64,000 bases of DNA from Nanobdellota archaeon (GCA_021799535.1 JAJZAH010000005.1:1-64000); one strand, 5' to 3'; shown: positions 32,753 to 42,058, counted from the stretch's first letter. Made by a program: numbers and translations. The notes: a model not told the origin generated them from the letters alone.

Positions 32753-33688
32753 ATGTCAAACATAAAAGAATGTCCTGAATGTGGCAGCGTAAACCTGACT
32801 TTCGATCCGCACCTTGGTGAGGTTATATGTAATGATTGTGGTCTTGTTGTTGAGGAGAAGATGGTTGATACAGGTATAGACCTCTCCGGAAAGTTTGATA
32901 AGGGGGAGAAAAAAGGGAGGGGCGGTGCTCCGATATCAATGCAGAAATTCGACAAAGGTCTCACGACAAATGTAGGGGAAATTTCCGATATCTACAGGCT
33001 TGAGCCAAAACAGACAAGAAAGTTCCTTAGGCTTAAGAAATGGCAGGAGAGGGTCTCAACTTCAATTGAGAGAAACCTGAGGCTTGCTATGGCTGAATTA
33101 AGGGTAATATCCTCTTATCTGGATCTGCCCAACGTTGTAAGGGATGAAGCTTCCAGAATTTACAATTATGTGCTTCAAAGAGGCCTTGTAAGGGGGAGAA
33201 GTATGGAGTCGGTGATAGCTGCATGCCTTTATGCCGCGTGTCGTTCTTACAATATTCCAAGGACACTTGATGAGATGGCAACGGCATCTGATGTTGAGAG
33301 GAAGGAAATCGGCAGGACTTACAGGTTTATCATAAGGAAACTTGGAATAAAAGTAAAACAGAGTTCGCCAAAAGATTACATTTCAAGGTTCTCTTCTGTC
33401 CTCAAACTGTCCCCTGCGACCCAGAATGACGCTCTTAAGATACTCGACCGTGCTAAGGACGTTGAACTCACCTCCGGAAGAGGGCCGGCGGGAATCGCTG
33501 CAGCTGCGCTTTATGTGGCTGCTTTGATGAATGATGAGAAAAAAACACAAAGGGAAGTTGCTGATATAGCTGGAATAACTGAAGTTACTATAAGGAACAG
33601 GTATAAGGAACTTATCGAAAGGCTTAATCTTGAGGAGAAGATAAAACAAAAAGAAGCTGAATCAAAAGAGAAGAAGAAAGAGAAATGA
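32753..33688 (+). CDS. tfb: Transcription initiation factor B
   Basis: The product is 311 residues from ATG 32753 (320 from 32726). ECPECGSVNLTFDPHLGEVI with the following CNDCG is the N-terminal zinc ribbon with four cysteines; the B-finger/linker follows (GLTTNVGEISDI). Two cyclin repeats start near residues 108 (LRLAMAELRVISSYLDLP) and 205. The C-terminal VADIAGITEVTIRNRYKEL is the helix-turn-helix that reads the BRE. It binds TBP-TATA and recruits RNA polymerase. The lysine-rich tail is common in archaea. Confidence 0.95.
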   Translation: MSNIKECPECGSVNLTFDPHLGEVICNDCGLVVEEKMVDTGIDLSGKFDKGEKKGRGGAPISMQKFDKGLTTNVGEISDIYRLEPKQTRKFLRLKKWQERVSTSIERNLRLAMAELRVISSYLDLPNVVRDEASRIYNYVLQRGLVRGRSMESVIAACLYAACRSYNIPRTLDEMATASDVERKEIGRTYRFIIRKLGIKVKQSSPKDYISRFSSVLKLSPATQNDALKILDRAKDVELTSGRGPAGIAAAALYVAALMNDEKKTQREVADIAGITEVTIRNRYKELIERLNLEEKIKQKEAESKEKKKEK

Positions 33689-33691
33689 CTT

Positions 33692-33916
33692 CTACTTTCT
33701 GCCAATTAATTCTTTGACTTTTTTTATCCTGTAATACCAGAATATAGATAGCGCAAGGAAAATTATCCACCCTTCGAGGAACCATTCTGGACTTTGGATG
33801 AATCTAAGGTTTAGATCAAATATCCATATAACAAAAAATACTCCGGATAAAATTATTGTCAGGATCATATAACTAACATATTGGTTGTTTATCACTCTTG
33901 CTTCATTCTCTTCCAT
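33692..33916 (-). CDS. Small membrane protein, 74 residues
   Basis: The start is ATG 33916, with a TATA box about 26 bases upstream on the minus strand. Longer frames would run into that promoter and the adjacent tRNA gene. There are two membrane helices: SYMILTIILSGVFFVIWIF and FLEGWIIFLALSIFWYY, followed by a basic KKVKELIGRK end. The function is unknown. Confidence 0.6.
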   Translation of the reverse strand: MEENEARVINNQYVSYMILTIILSGVFFVIWIFDLNLRFIQSPEWFLEGWIIFLALSIFWYYRIKKVKELIGRK

Positions 33917-33936
33917 AAGTTTTTTGGGTGAAAAAA

Positions 33937-33946
33937 ATTTATAAAA
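33937..33946. promoter_or_regulatory. Shared TATA box for tRNA-Leu(CAG) and the membrane protein gene
   Basis: atttataaaa reads as a TATA box on both strands. It lies 28 bases before the tRNA-Leu 5' end on the plus strand and about 26 bases before ATG 33916 on the minus strand, so it may serve as a bidirectional promoter. Confidence 0.5.
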
Positions 33947-33969
33947 CTTTTGAAGATTATAATTCTGAT

Positions 33970-34053
33970 GCAGGAGTAGCGAAGTGGTCAAACGCGCAAG
34001 CTTCAGGGGCTTGTTCCTTTATGGATTCCCAGGTTCGAATCCTGGCCCCTGCA
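33970..34053 (+). tRNA. tRNA-Leu (anticodon CAG)
   Basis: Class II tRNA. The anticodon arm CAAGC-TTCAGGG-GCTTG gives CAG; the variable arm is long, and the T arm CCAGG-TTCGAAT-CCTGG is perfect. The acceptor strands GCAGGAG and CCCCTGC pair except for A6 against C67, a mismatch within the stem. The discriminator A is at 34053; CCA is not encoded. It is followed by a 100-base element that ends with a copy of this 3' end. Confidence 0.88.
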
Positions 34054-34153
34054 TTTTTTTTGGGTTGGATTCGAACCGAAGGTTTGTGTTTTGTCCGAAG
34101 GGGGAAATGCAGCGAGCGACTTGTTCGCGATGCCAAATCCTGACCCCTGCATT
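34054..34153 (+). repeat. Element after tRNA-Leu(CAG) ending in a duplicated tRNA 3' end
   Basis: It begins with a T-run, then GAACC/GGTTTG and further short hairpins (AGCGA...TCGC near 34112-34130). It ends with aatcctgacccctgcatt at 34136-34153. The tRNA 3' end reads the same except for one G (aatcctggcccctgcatt). AGGGG at about 34099-34104 could pair with the duplicated CCCCT, rebuilding an acceptor-like stem. No protein is encoded. Confidence 0.5.
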
Positions 34154-34164
34154 CATTCTGCAAA

Positions 34165-34173
34165 ATTATAAAT
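34165..34173 (+). promoter_or_regulatory. TATA box of the tRNA-Leu(UAG) unit
   Basis: attataaat is centred near 34169. A start 25-28 bases on falls at the 5' foot of the hairpin beginning at 34197, so that hairpin would lead the tRNA transcript. Confidence 0.45.
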
Positions 34174-34196
34174 ACTGTTCCAATCTACTCTTTTGA

Positions 34197-34241
34197 AGAT
34201 GCTGGGATGCCGGAAAGTTCAAAAAGAACTCACCGTCATCT
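34197..34241 (+). repeat. tRNA-5'-like hairpin preceding tRNA-Leu(UAG)
   Basis: The sequence gctgggatgccggaaagttc resembles the 5' end of the tRNA that follows (gcggggatgccggagtggtc). It folds as AGATG/CATCT outside, then CGG/CCG, then AGTTC-aaaaa-GAACT. Eight bases separate it from the tRNA. It is the leader of the tRNA transcript if the TATA box at 34165 is used. Confidence 0.5.
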
Positions 34242-34248
34242 AAACAAT

Positions 34249-34330
34249 GCGGGGATGCCGGAGTGGTCAAACGGGCTAGATTTAGGCTCTAGTGGTTTAT
34301 CCTACCTAGGTTCGAATCCTAGTCCTCGCA
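34249..34330 (+). tRNA. tRNA-Leu (anticodon TAG)
   Basis: Class II tRNA. Acceptor GCGGGGA/TCCTCGC (one G-U), anticodon arm CTAGA-TTTAGGC-TCTAG giving TAG, a long variable arm, and T arm CTAGG-TTCGAAT-CCTAG. The discriminator A is at 34330; no CCA is encoded. It is flanked by a 5'-like hairpin upstream and a duplicated 3' end downstream. Confidence 0.92.
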
Positions 34331-34453
34331 TTTTTATTTTATAAAATCATAAGATTCGAACCTCGTATTGGTTATCGAATCCCGAGAACTTTCAATTCTT
34401 TCAATTACAAATGTTTCAGAATTGCAAGGTTTGAGCTTAGTCCTCGCATTTTA
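34331..34453 (+). repeat. Element after tRNA-Leu(UAG) ending in a duplicated tRNA 3' end
   Basis: It contains a TTCGA-ACC / GGT-TATCGAA inverted pair near 34354-34375. It ends with cttagtcctcgcatttta at 34436-34453, which matches the tRNA 3' end cctagtcctcgcattttt at all but two positions. It has the same plan as the element after tRNA-Leu(CAG). Confidence 0.5.
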
Positions 34454-34711
34454 TCTTGGATAAGAACCGTTGATTCGACGAACATTTTGCTGTGGAATTT
34501 CATATGGTTCAAATTGTGAAATAAAGAATCTGGGCGGGATTGTGAGCACTTTTGCATATTTTTTGAAGAGTCGTGAAAAGGTTTGATTTGAACTTATGTC
34601 TTGCTCGAAGGGGAAAATGCATCTTTGACATATGAAGTTTATTGCTTAAAAAGAAGAAATGTTTCAGGAACTTGTCAGCAAAGTCGAATTTTAAGTCCTA
34701 AATCTGAAGTG
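34454..34711 (+). repeat. Non-coding stretch with two further copies of tRNA-associated repeats
   Basis: 34464-34555 (gaaccgttgattcgacgaac ... ttgtgagcactttt) is homologous to 62662-62764 downstream of tRNA-Ser(GGA). 34580-34621 (ggtttgatttgaac ... ctcgaaggggaaaatgca) resembles 34080-34111 in the element after tRNA-Leu(CAG). There is no tRNA or coding frame here. It is probably a third, tRNA-less copy of the unit. Confidence 0.45.
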
Positions 34712-37700
34712 TTAAGCTTGTAATGTTGCAGGTCCCCAATACATGTAAACGGGGTGCTGTGAGTCGGAAAGGCTCTCGGTGAAATAATGGTACGTTCCTC
34801 CTGGGCCGTTCCAGTCGTATAGGTTTGCTACTTGGTTGGCTTGGTTGGCCCAACTTATAAATAGGACATTATGCGGTTCATCGTTGCCGTAATATATTGA
34901 CAGTAAGTCTCCTGGTTGGATGCCGGCGAGTTTGTCTCCGGAGTAGATTGGGCATAGGGTGGGGTTCACCACAAACGGTCCTGAACTGCTTGATGTTGTC
35001 GTGATTGTATTAGTGTTCCCATCGACGGAATACTGCTTCCCGGCAGGGTCAGAATAAACACAGCTCCATGTTACGCCTGCGTACGTGTAGATATAGCTTG
35101 CGGCATCCCAGCAATTCTTGAATTCCACCCTTGAAGCAGGAGTCCCATTGAGTTCTTTTGCCGCTTCAAGGACTTTCTCCTGGGCCGTTGTTAAACTTGA
35201 AATGCTTGCAGGGGGCGTGATAACCGGGCAGGTGGCTCCTGTCAGAGTTTGGTTACTGAAGATATTCAGGTTTTTCAACTGGTTTAAAATATTGTTCACA
35301 TTTTCAACGTAATAGTCCTGTGCGGGATAATTAAGGTTGCATCCGAGGCCGTTATATATTCTCAGCGATGCATTCCAACCGGAGTAGTTTACTCCTTGCA
35401 CATTGCACCCATTGAATGTTATATTCCTACCTGCATATTGATTGTAATAACTTGCAAGTATCTGTGCTCCGACGTTTATGTTTTCCTGTGTATCTGATAA
35501 AAGTGAATTTTGGCATTGAGTAATATTAGAGGGCAGCCCAAACTTCCCGCACCAGTAATTTGGATTTATCTGCATCAATCCATAGGAACTGTCGGATGAA
35601 GTTGAGGGGTTGCAATTTGACTCTTGTATCATTACCGCCAAAAGAAGGTTTGGGTCTATGCTATAATTTGATGCGGCATTCTGCACTTCGGAATAATATT
35701 GTGAGCATTGCTGTAAGGTTGACTGCTGTATGACTGCCGACGATGTTCCTGAAGATGGACTTTGTGCCAAAGGAACCTGTGTGACTGTGAAAAAGTTTCT
35801 ATTCTCGAAAAGATATGCCGCTCCCTCGGCGAAGCTTTTATCTGTTAAGTTGGAGATTATATTTTTGTAATAACCTGAAATAGTCCCTCCTGCACAGTTA
35901 GGGCCTGAAGGGGGATTTATTGTCAAAACACTCTGCCAATTCTTATCGTCTGTTGACCATTTCCAGCCGCTATATAAGTTTGTATAATTAAAATAAATCT
36001 GGGAGATTGTGCAAGCAACGAGGTCAGTATTTTGGTTTATTACATCCACATTTGGACCGTCAAATGTAAAGATTCCCGCATTATCCATCGTCGTATTTCC
36101 AGCATTAAGGCTTGTCTTTCCTAATCCAAAAAGGAACGATGTCCAGCTGTTTTGAATGCTTTTCGCGTACTCAACTGTTCTGTTTAGCCCTGTGAGGAAA
36201 TCATTTCCGGCAAGTTGAGATATGAAAAAATAGTCATTGTTATTTAATCCTGCAGAACTTGCGTCTGCAATGGTATACCAAGGGTTTTGAAGCGTTATTG
36301 CTCCCCCCTGCCCATAATCATTTTTAGGGGTTATGTCTGCGCAGTTTGTGTTTCTGAACAGCCATCCCTCGCTTCCATTGTACATAAGACAAATTGAAGA
36401 TGCAGCACCTTCTCTGAGGGTGTACTGTGAGGATACGAAATTTTGAGGAACGGAGTACACATTTGCATAGTTGACTGTCTGTTGTGTTCCGGAATTCTGT
36501 GGTGTAACTGTGACTCCGGATAAATTTATCTGGCCTCCTGGAGAAGTTGGCAACAGGATCATGCCTTTTTGCATGAGGCTTCTGAAGAGGTTTATGGATA
36601 AATTTGAGTAAGCTCCTCCTTCAAGATAGAGAAGATAAGCCTTTTTGTTGTTCCCGAAAACTTTATTGTAAACATTCTCAATAAGATTTATTCTGGTTTT
36701 AGGGTCAGCTGTGTTTATTATTGTGCTTAAAACATTGCTGAACTGGGCGTCAGTCATAAGGCCGCTCTGGTTTGCTATCTCTTGGGCTAAAGTTGTTGAT
36801 AGACTCTGAAGCGTCTGATTAGCTGTGACTTGGAAATTTGTTGCACCGGCTATGCTTTGCGTGTCTATCCAACATTTTACATTCTGGCTTCCGCAGTATC
36901 CTACCTGTATCCATCTTTGCTTTGTAGTGTTCATGTAAGGGTCGCTGTTGCTTCCAGGATTCACGCTGGCGCATACTCTTGTTACTCCGGAGGCTGAGAG
37001 ATCTGGTGAGACTGTGTTTGTTATTCCGTTTTGTATATTAGGATTGAGGAGTGTCATAAGGTTTGAGCTTCCTGAAAGACATGCACTTTGCGTTGTTATA
37101 TTCGCTGAAGTAGCTTGGGCTTTCACATATTGATCGCTTAAGTAGTTCAATGCGAAGTCTGTTGATACGGTCCCGAATCCGCAGTTCTCCTGATTATTCA
37201 CTTGTATACAAAGCTGGTCATATCCTTCGGGTCCAGTAAAGACTTTGGTGTTGTCTTCGGATTGCCCTGCAGGTATGTAGCCGGAGTCAACTATCCTTGG
37301 GACTGATGTGTCCTGATAATATGATCCTCCGCTGTTCTTCAGATAGACTTGGTAATATGCACCTGCGTCATTGCCTGCGAATATGTGGTAATATACGTTA
37401 TATTGCGATTGTGGGGGATTGGTCACAGTCGAGAAAGGTATTGTCTGGAAATTGCCTGTATATTGCGGAGGACTCTGAGTTTGTGACAACGCATCAAGAA
37501 GCCCCTGACCTTGGGGGTAAGCAAGTGACATAGCGTTTTGGCATACCGCAGTTCCTATCTCGCTTTGGCTTCTTGCCTTGAATGCGTCGAATGCGCCGAC
37601 GGCATATGTTTGTGTGAAATAATTCACGGAGTTTTCAGCATTTTTTAGAGCTCCCTGAATTCCTCCTACATATTCGCCTCCGCCTGCTCCTGTTCCGAAT

Positions 37701-40700
37701 ATGAGACTGTCAATTCTTGGAACTCCCAGATTGATAAGCGGAAGTGCTTGGTTCCATCCTAGTTGGCAAAAGTAAACGCTTTCTATCTCGTTGCATATTC
37801 CGACTGTCTGTCCTGTATTGAGACTTGTGTTGAGGCAGCTTTGATAGGAGTTTAAAACAGATATTATATTGTCAAGTCCCGCTTTCACTCCTGTAAGGCA
37901 GACCGGGACATATATTCCTTCTTGAGCATTTGGAAGACAAAGCATTATGCTTCCTAAAACGCCGGATTGGATTACATTTTGCACTGGGTATTGGCCTCCA
38001 AAGTTGCACCTTGAAGACGGACATATTACCGGATCACATGCGTTGAAAAGAAGTTTGCAGTCAGAAGGGCTCATTATATCAGTACATTGCGTCGTAGGCG
38101 TGCTTGTTGCGGGAGTTCCGACCGGATATCTATGGCCCAAAATTACGACGCTGCTTACACCTGCCTTGTACTGCAACTGCGCTTGATTTATAGCTGTTAT
38201 GGCGTTATTAAGCATGGACTTTGACTGGTCTGCAGTGAGTCCCATGATCTCCGCGTAAGTCCCGCTGTTCCCGAGATTTATTAACTGGCAATTATTCTGG
38301 GTCGTGCTTTGAGTCATTAGGCCGTTTTGCTCGGCGTTACATATCCAGAAGCTGTTGACCCTCGCTGACGCATCATATGCTCTCTGGGATGAAGTTGTAG
38401 CAGTAGTCGAAGACAGAAGAGGTGATGCTGTTGTTGAGGTGTCCTGTATATAAGCGTACCATCCATTTTCGGGATCTATAGGTACTAAAGCAGGGAACCC
38501 GGCGTATGTTCCGGTATTGTAATAATCCACTTCCTGATTTTTTATGGCATTTCCCGTCGCGCCCGCAGGTTTTGTGAAATATATATTATTGAACTGGGAA
38601 AGGATATTTTTGTCTGTTATCCTGTTGCCAGAGAGGTCATAGATCATCATAACTCCTGATTGGTCCCTCTTTATAGGATATGTTGAGGTTCCGGCGGCGT
38701 TGTCAAGTAATGCGATATATTCTCCGCCGGAAGTTGGCTGCATTACCGCGACAGGGGTGTTCAGGCCAGATCCCGGTATCTGTATGTTTTTCATGCTCCC
38801 CAGAGTGGCGCCAGTATAAGTGTATGCTTGGGCGTTTTTGATCTGTACTGTAGTAACTTGGTTTGCTTTTATCCCAAGAGTGTTCGCAACATTTATCCCT
38901 TTCTCCCTCTGGTTAGCGCCGACCTGTACAGCGTCGAGAGCCGCATAAAGTCCGCTTTGATAAGCAGTGTTGCTCGGATCCTGTTTGTACAGGTTTGAAT
39001 AGAGTTCAATTTGTTTAGCCTGATCTAATGTGAATCCTCCTTGATTAAATGATGCTGAAGTCAGGTACGAGCTTAATATACTGGGGTTTATTGGAGTGGC
39101 TTTTGGATTATTAGGGTCAGCTATAGAAGTTGAAGGAAGGCTGCTCACCACATCTGGGGCATAAGATTCCATGAGCTTTGTTTCATTCACCACGTCATTC
39201 CCGAAAAGCCCGCCGCTTGAGACAACGCCGCTGATTTCCTGTATTTTTAATATCTCATTGTTTTGTGTATCCATTGCGGAACTCATCTGTGAAACATCTT
39301 TTTCTATCTGGTTTGAATTGTCAAGAAGGCACTGGTCCACTGTAGAATAAACTTTGCCGTTGACTTTCAATCCTGCACATATGGAATTCCATCCTCCGGC
39401 TCCGTTCATCACTTGCGATCTGGCTGCAGCTTCAGTTCCGGAGTTCGCTATCAGGTTTTTGATAGTTAACACTGCGCCGACTCCTAAGCATACGTCCTGC
39501 ATAGTATTCACAACTTTTCCGAGCGAACTTGAGATACTTTGCAATTTCGCATTCAGCTTTCCTGTCGTCGTAATCTGGGATCTTATCTGGTCAGGAGATA
39601 GTTGTATGCCCCTTTTTTCAATTCCTATCTTGAATTGAAAATTCACATTGCTTGTATCCCTTATATTCGTGTGCACGGAAACCTTTGCGACCTTGCTTAA
39701 GCTTATCTTACTCAGAGTGAATACATAATTGTTGCTGTTAACTGAGTTAGGGACATTTAGTTTCAGGTTGTAGCTGTTTGAAGTTAAGAAGTTTATCACC
39801 GCTCCTGTCTTTGAGAAATTTGCTAGGTTGAAATTGAAAACAGCGTCATTCTGGTCAGTTATCTGGTTAAGGGTTACGGATTCCTGGTACTCGGGATTGC
39901 CCTGGGCCCCGAATATTTTGGTCTGCCCGTCTGTGAAATTTACTCCTGAAAGGGAGGCTATAACCTGCTGAACTTGGGGTGCCGGGCTCTGTCCGTTAAG
40001 AGGACCTGCTGTGACTTTTGAGGATCCGGATGTACTCATCCAGTTTTTTTCATCAGTCGACCAGTACCATTGTGGTTTTGATGACTGAGTCAGATTTGTG
40101 TACTCAAAGTAAACTTTCGCGTTTCCTATCGCATTATTCAAGGAGAATATCTGGCTTGTACTTGTTCCAAACAAAGAGTCAAGATATATGGTGTCTCCTT
40201 TTGCCATCGAAACTGTCTGAACCTGGTTTCCTTTTCTGATAGTTAGCCCGACTCCGTAATCGTTTATGCTTGGTACATTTATTCCATCAAACGAAATCTC
40301 CATGTACTCTCCATTTACGAGTATTGTCTGTGTCGACACTCCCGCATTTGAATACTTTGGAACTCCGCGGCAAGGGGAAATATCCAATGTAGACTTAGGG
40401 TATCTGGTTTCAAACTCATCGCAGTATTTTTTCAGGTCTTCATTCTGCTGCAATATACTGGATAAGTTTATCAGTTGTGAAAGTGATTCCTCTCCGAGTG
40501 TCGTTGGAGTGCCGTCGGGATAAACTTCAGAGGCATAATTATCCTTTATCTGTTGGTACTCTTTTGCTGCGCTTCCATAATATCCCGTCAGCGTTGCGTT
40601 GTTGAACGGTAAGTTGGTGCCAGCACCGAAATTTACTATCTGGACATTTTCTCCGAAAGCGTTTTGTGGACTTCCATAAGTTATCTTTTGGTAGCTGTTG

Positions 40701-42058
40701 CCGCTCAGCAACCATTGGAACCCCTGAGCAAGATTTCCCAATATATTCTTAGCGAAATCTCCGATATTCTGGTCGTTTCTTAGCTGTCTACCCGCTACGT
40801 TTGAGACATCAGCGAGTGTTGAGCTGTCAAGTTTGGGTACTTGCTGTCCGGGTATGTTCTTTTGGCTAGGAATAGCGACTAAGTATACAAGGGAGTTTGT
40901 GAGACTTTCTGAGTTCGCATTAGGATCCGTCCCGACATATCCGAGATAGACATTCTCGTCTTTGTAAGAGTAAAGATAATCTCCTACCTGGTATGGTTTC
41001 GTTGAGCCGTTTATGCTGAGGTTTATAGTTGGTTCTATCCTTAATGTGAAAGATTTTCCGCCCTGATCTGTGTTGCATGAGATATCAACTGACTCTCTGA
41101 GGCCTTCTTTTATAGGGTCACTTGTAACGGCACATTTTCCATCAAGGAATGTCTCGCCTTTTTTGACGTCGAACTCTTCTGAATTGACCCTTATGACTGC
41201 TCTGGTGTCTGCTCCTCCTATTGAATCTAGCTGAAGAGTTGAAGAAGCGAAGCATCCAAACCCTGGAAGGAAGAAATTAGGAGAACTCTGCCCTACGTTG
41301 AGATTGTAACTTAATATCTTCTGTTTCTGGACGTTAGTGCTTTGGTCAAGGGGGTTCGAATTGATTGCGGAGTATATGGAGACTGTGGCAGAATTTGTCT
41401 GTATATTGTCTGCTCTTAAATACCCCATATTGTTAAAGAAAGCATATTGTCCCTGAAGATCGTTGAACTGGCTGTCTGTCAATAGAGGCAGATACATTGT
41501 TCTGTCGACTGAACCAAATGCGTCGTAAGCATTGTACTGCACAGTCGCACTGAGGTTTCCTGTAACGAAATCAGGAAGCGCGGATTCATTCCCCCCCCAT
41601 TGTTTCAGGAATATCACGGCGTATCCTACCTGGTTCCATTGCATGTTATTGAGGAGCGAATTAAGCCCCAGTGCTGGATAGCTTGGCAGAAAATCAACTG
41701 TCTCAACTTCGGGGGGATAATTACCTCCAAAGCTTACTGAAGTGATGGATTGTATGTTGACTGCGGGGTTTATCTTCATGGCCTCAATCGGGCAGAAGAC
41801 CGGGACGTCCTGCTGTTCTAACAGGTCACTTCTTACTATTGTTGGGGTGCACCCCCCCGGGACGATTTGCATTATGAAATCCTGGCCGCTTTGACACATC
41901 TCGCTGTTGAATATATTTGTCTGAGTCGTGACTCCGCTTAAAAAAGAAGTTGTAAGTTGCGGATTCGTGAACTGCGGGTTTGAAACAACATATGAAGCTG
42001 AGACTAAATTTAGCAAGATCATAAACGCCAATGTTGATACAAATAATTTCTTTATCAT
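34712..42058 (-). CDS. Giant secreted protein with SLT/lysozyme-like and putative NlpC/P60-like domains
   Basis: A 2448-residue protein. MIKKLFVSTLAFMILLNLVS is a signal peptide. Most of the chain is Ser/Thr/Asn/Gln-rich and beta-like, with many paired cysteines, as in archaeal surface proteins. Near residues 2115-2260, LLLAVMIQESNCNP (catalytic Glu near 2144) and SYGLMQINPNYW are the SLT/goose-lysozyme motifs. The last 150 residues (FKNCWDAASYIYTYAG with Cys near 2315, PHNVLFISW with His near 2396) resemble an NlpC/P60 or CHAP cysteine peptidase. Its start overlaps the 615-residue gene by four bases. It is predicted to sit outside the cell and attack peptidoglycan or another polymer. Confidence 0.8.
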   Translation of the reverse strand: MIKKLFVSTLAFMILLNLVSASYVVSNPQFTNPQLTTSFLSGVTTQTNIFNSEMCQSGQDFIMQIVPGGCTPTIVRSDLLEQQDVPVFCPIEAMKINPAVNIQSITSVSFGGNYPPEVETVDFLPSYPALGLNSLLNNMQWNQVGYAVIFLKQWGGNESALPDFVTGNLSATVQYNAYDAFGSVDRTMYLPLLTDSQFNDLQGQYAFFNNMGYLRADNIQTNSATVSIYSAINSNPLDQSTNVQKQKILSYNLNVGQSSPNFFLPGFGCFASSTLQLDSIGGADTRAVIRVNSEEFDVKKGETFLDGKCAVTSDPIKEGLRESVDISCNTDQGGKSFTLRIEPTINLSINGSTKPYQVGDYLYSYKDENVYLGYVGTDPNANSESLTNSLVYLVAIPSQKNIPGQQVPKLDSSTLADVSNVAGRQLRNDQNIGDFAKNILGNLAQGFQWLLSGNSYQKITYGSPQNAFGENVQIVNFGAGTNLPFNNATLTGYYGSAAKEYQQIKDNYASEVYPDGTPTTLGEESLSQLINLSSILQQNEDLKKYCDEFETRYPKSTLDISPCRGVPKYSNAGVSTQTILVNGEYMEISFDGINVPSINDYGVGLTIRKGNQVQTVSMAKGDTIYLDSLFGTSTSQIFSLNNAIGNAKVYFEYTNLTQSSKPQWYWSTDEKNWMSTSGSSKVTAGPLNGQSPAPQVQQVIASLSGVNFTDGQTKIFGAQGNPEYQESVTLNQITDQNDAVFNFNLANFSKTGAVINFLTSNSYNLKLNVPNSVNSNNYVFTLSKISLSKVAKVSVHTNIRDTSNVNFQFKIGIEKRGIQLSPDQIRSQITTTGKLNAKLQSISSSLGKVVNTMQDVCLGVGAVLTIKNLIANSGTEAAARSQVMNGAGGWNSICAGLKVNGKVYSTVDQCLLDNSNQIEKDVSQMSSAMDTQNNEILKIQEISGVVSSGGLFGNDVVNETKLMESYAPDVVSSLPSTSIADPNNPKATPINPSILSSYLTSASFNQGGFTLDQAKQIELYSNLYKQDPSNTAYQSGLYAALDAVQVGANQREKGINVANTLGIKANQVTTVQIKNAQAYTYTGATLGSMKNIQIPGSGLNTPVAVMQPTSGGEYIALLDNAAGTSTYPIKRDQSGVMMIYDLSGNRITDKNILSQFNNIYFTKPAGATGNAIKNQEVDYYNTGTYAGFPALVPIDPENGWYAYIQDTSTTASPLLSSTTATTSSQRAYDASARVNSFWICNAEQNGLMTQSTTQNNCQLINLGNSGTYAEIMGLTADQSKSMLNNAITAINQAQLQYKAGVSSVVILGHRYPVGTPATSTPTTQCTDIMSPSDCKLLFNACDPVICPSSRCNFGGQYPVQNVIQSGVLGSIMLCLPNAQEGIYVPVCLTGVKAGLDNIISVLNSYQSCLNTSLNTGQTVGICNEIESVYFCQLGWNQALPLINLGVPRIDSLIFGTGAGGGEYVGGIQGALKNAENSVNYFTQTYAVGAFDAFKARSQSEIGTAVCQNAMSLAYPQGQGLLDALSQTQSPPQYTGNFQTIPFSTVTNPPQSQYNVYYHIFAGNDAGAYYQVYLKNSGGSYYQDTSVPRIVDSGYIPAGQSEDNTKVFTGPEGYDQLCIQVNNQENCGFGTVSTDFALNYLSDQYVKAQATSANITTQSACLSGSSNLMTLLNPNIQNGITNTVSPDLSASGVTRVCASVNPGSNSDPYMNTTKQRWIQVGYCGSQNVKCWIDTQSIAGATNFQVTANQTLQSLSTTLAQEIANQSGLMTDAQFSNVLSTIINTADPKTRINLIENVYNKVFGNNKKAYLLYLEGGAYSNLSINLFRSLMQKGMILLPTSPGGQINLSGVTVTPQNSGTQQTVNYANVYSVPQNFVSSQYTLREGAASSICLMYNGSEGWLFRNTNCADITPKNDYGQGGAITLQNPWYTIADASSAGLNNNDYFFISQLAGNDFLTGLNRTVEYAKSIQNSWTSFLFGLGKTSLNAGNTTMDNAGIFTFDGPNVDVINQNTDLVACTISQIYFNYTNLYSGWKWSTDDKNWQSVLTINPPSGPNCAGGTISGYYKNIISNLTDKSFAEGAAYLFENRNFFTVTQVPLAQSPSSGTSSAVIQQSTLQQCSQYYSEVQNAASNYSIDPNLLLAVMIQESNCNPSTSSDSSYGLMQINPNYWCGKFGLPSNITQCQNSLLSDTQENINVGAQILASYYNQYAGRNITFNGCNVQGVNYSGWNASLRIYNGLGCNLNYPAQDYYVENVNNILNQLKNLNIFSNQTLTGATCPVITPPASISSLTTAQEKVLEAAKELNGTPASRVEFKNCWDAASYIYTYAGVTWSCVYSDPAGKQYSVDGNTNTITTTSSSSGPFVVNPTLCPIYSGDKLAGIQPGDLLSIYYGNDEPHNVLFISWANQANQVANLYDWNGPGGTYHYFTESLSDSQHPVYMYWGPATLQA

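Noticed and set aside
33928-34196. Short frames across tRNA-Leu(CAG)
   Set aside because: They are generated by the tRNA sequence and its flanks; the RNA structure explains the bases.
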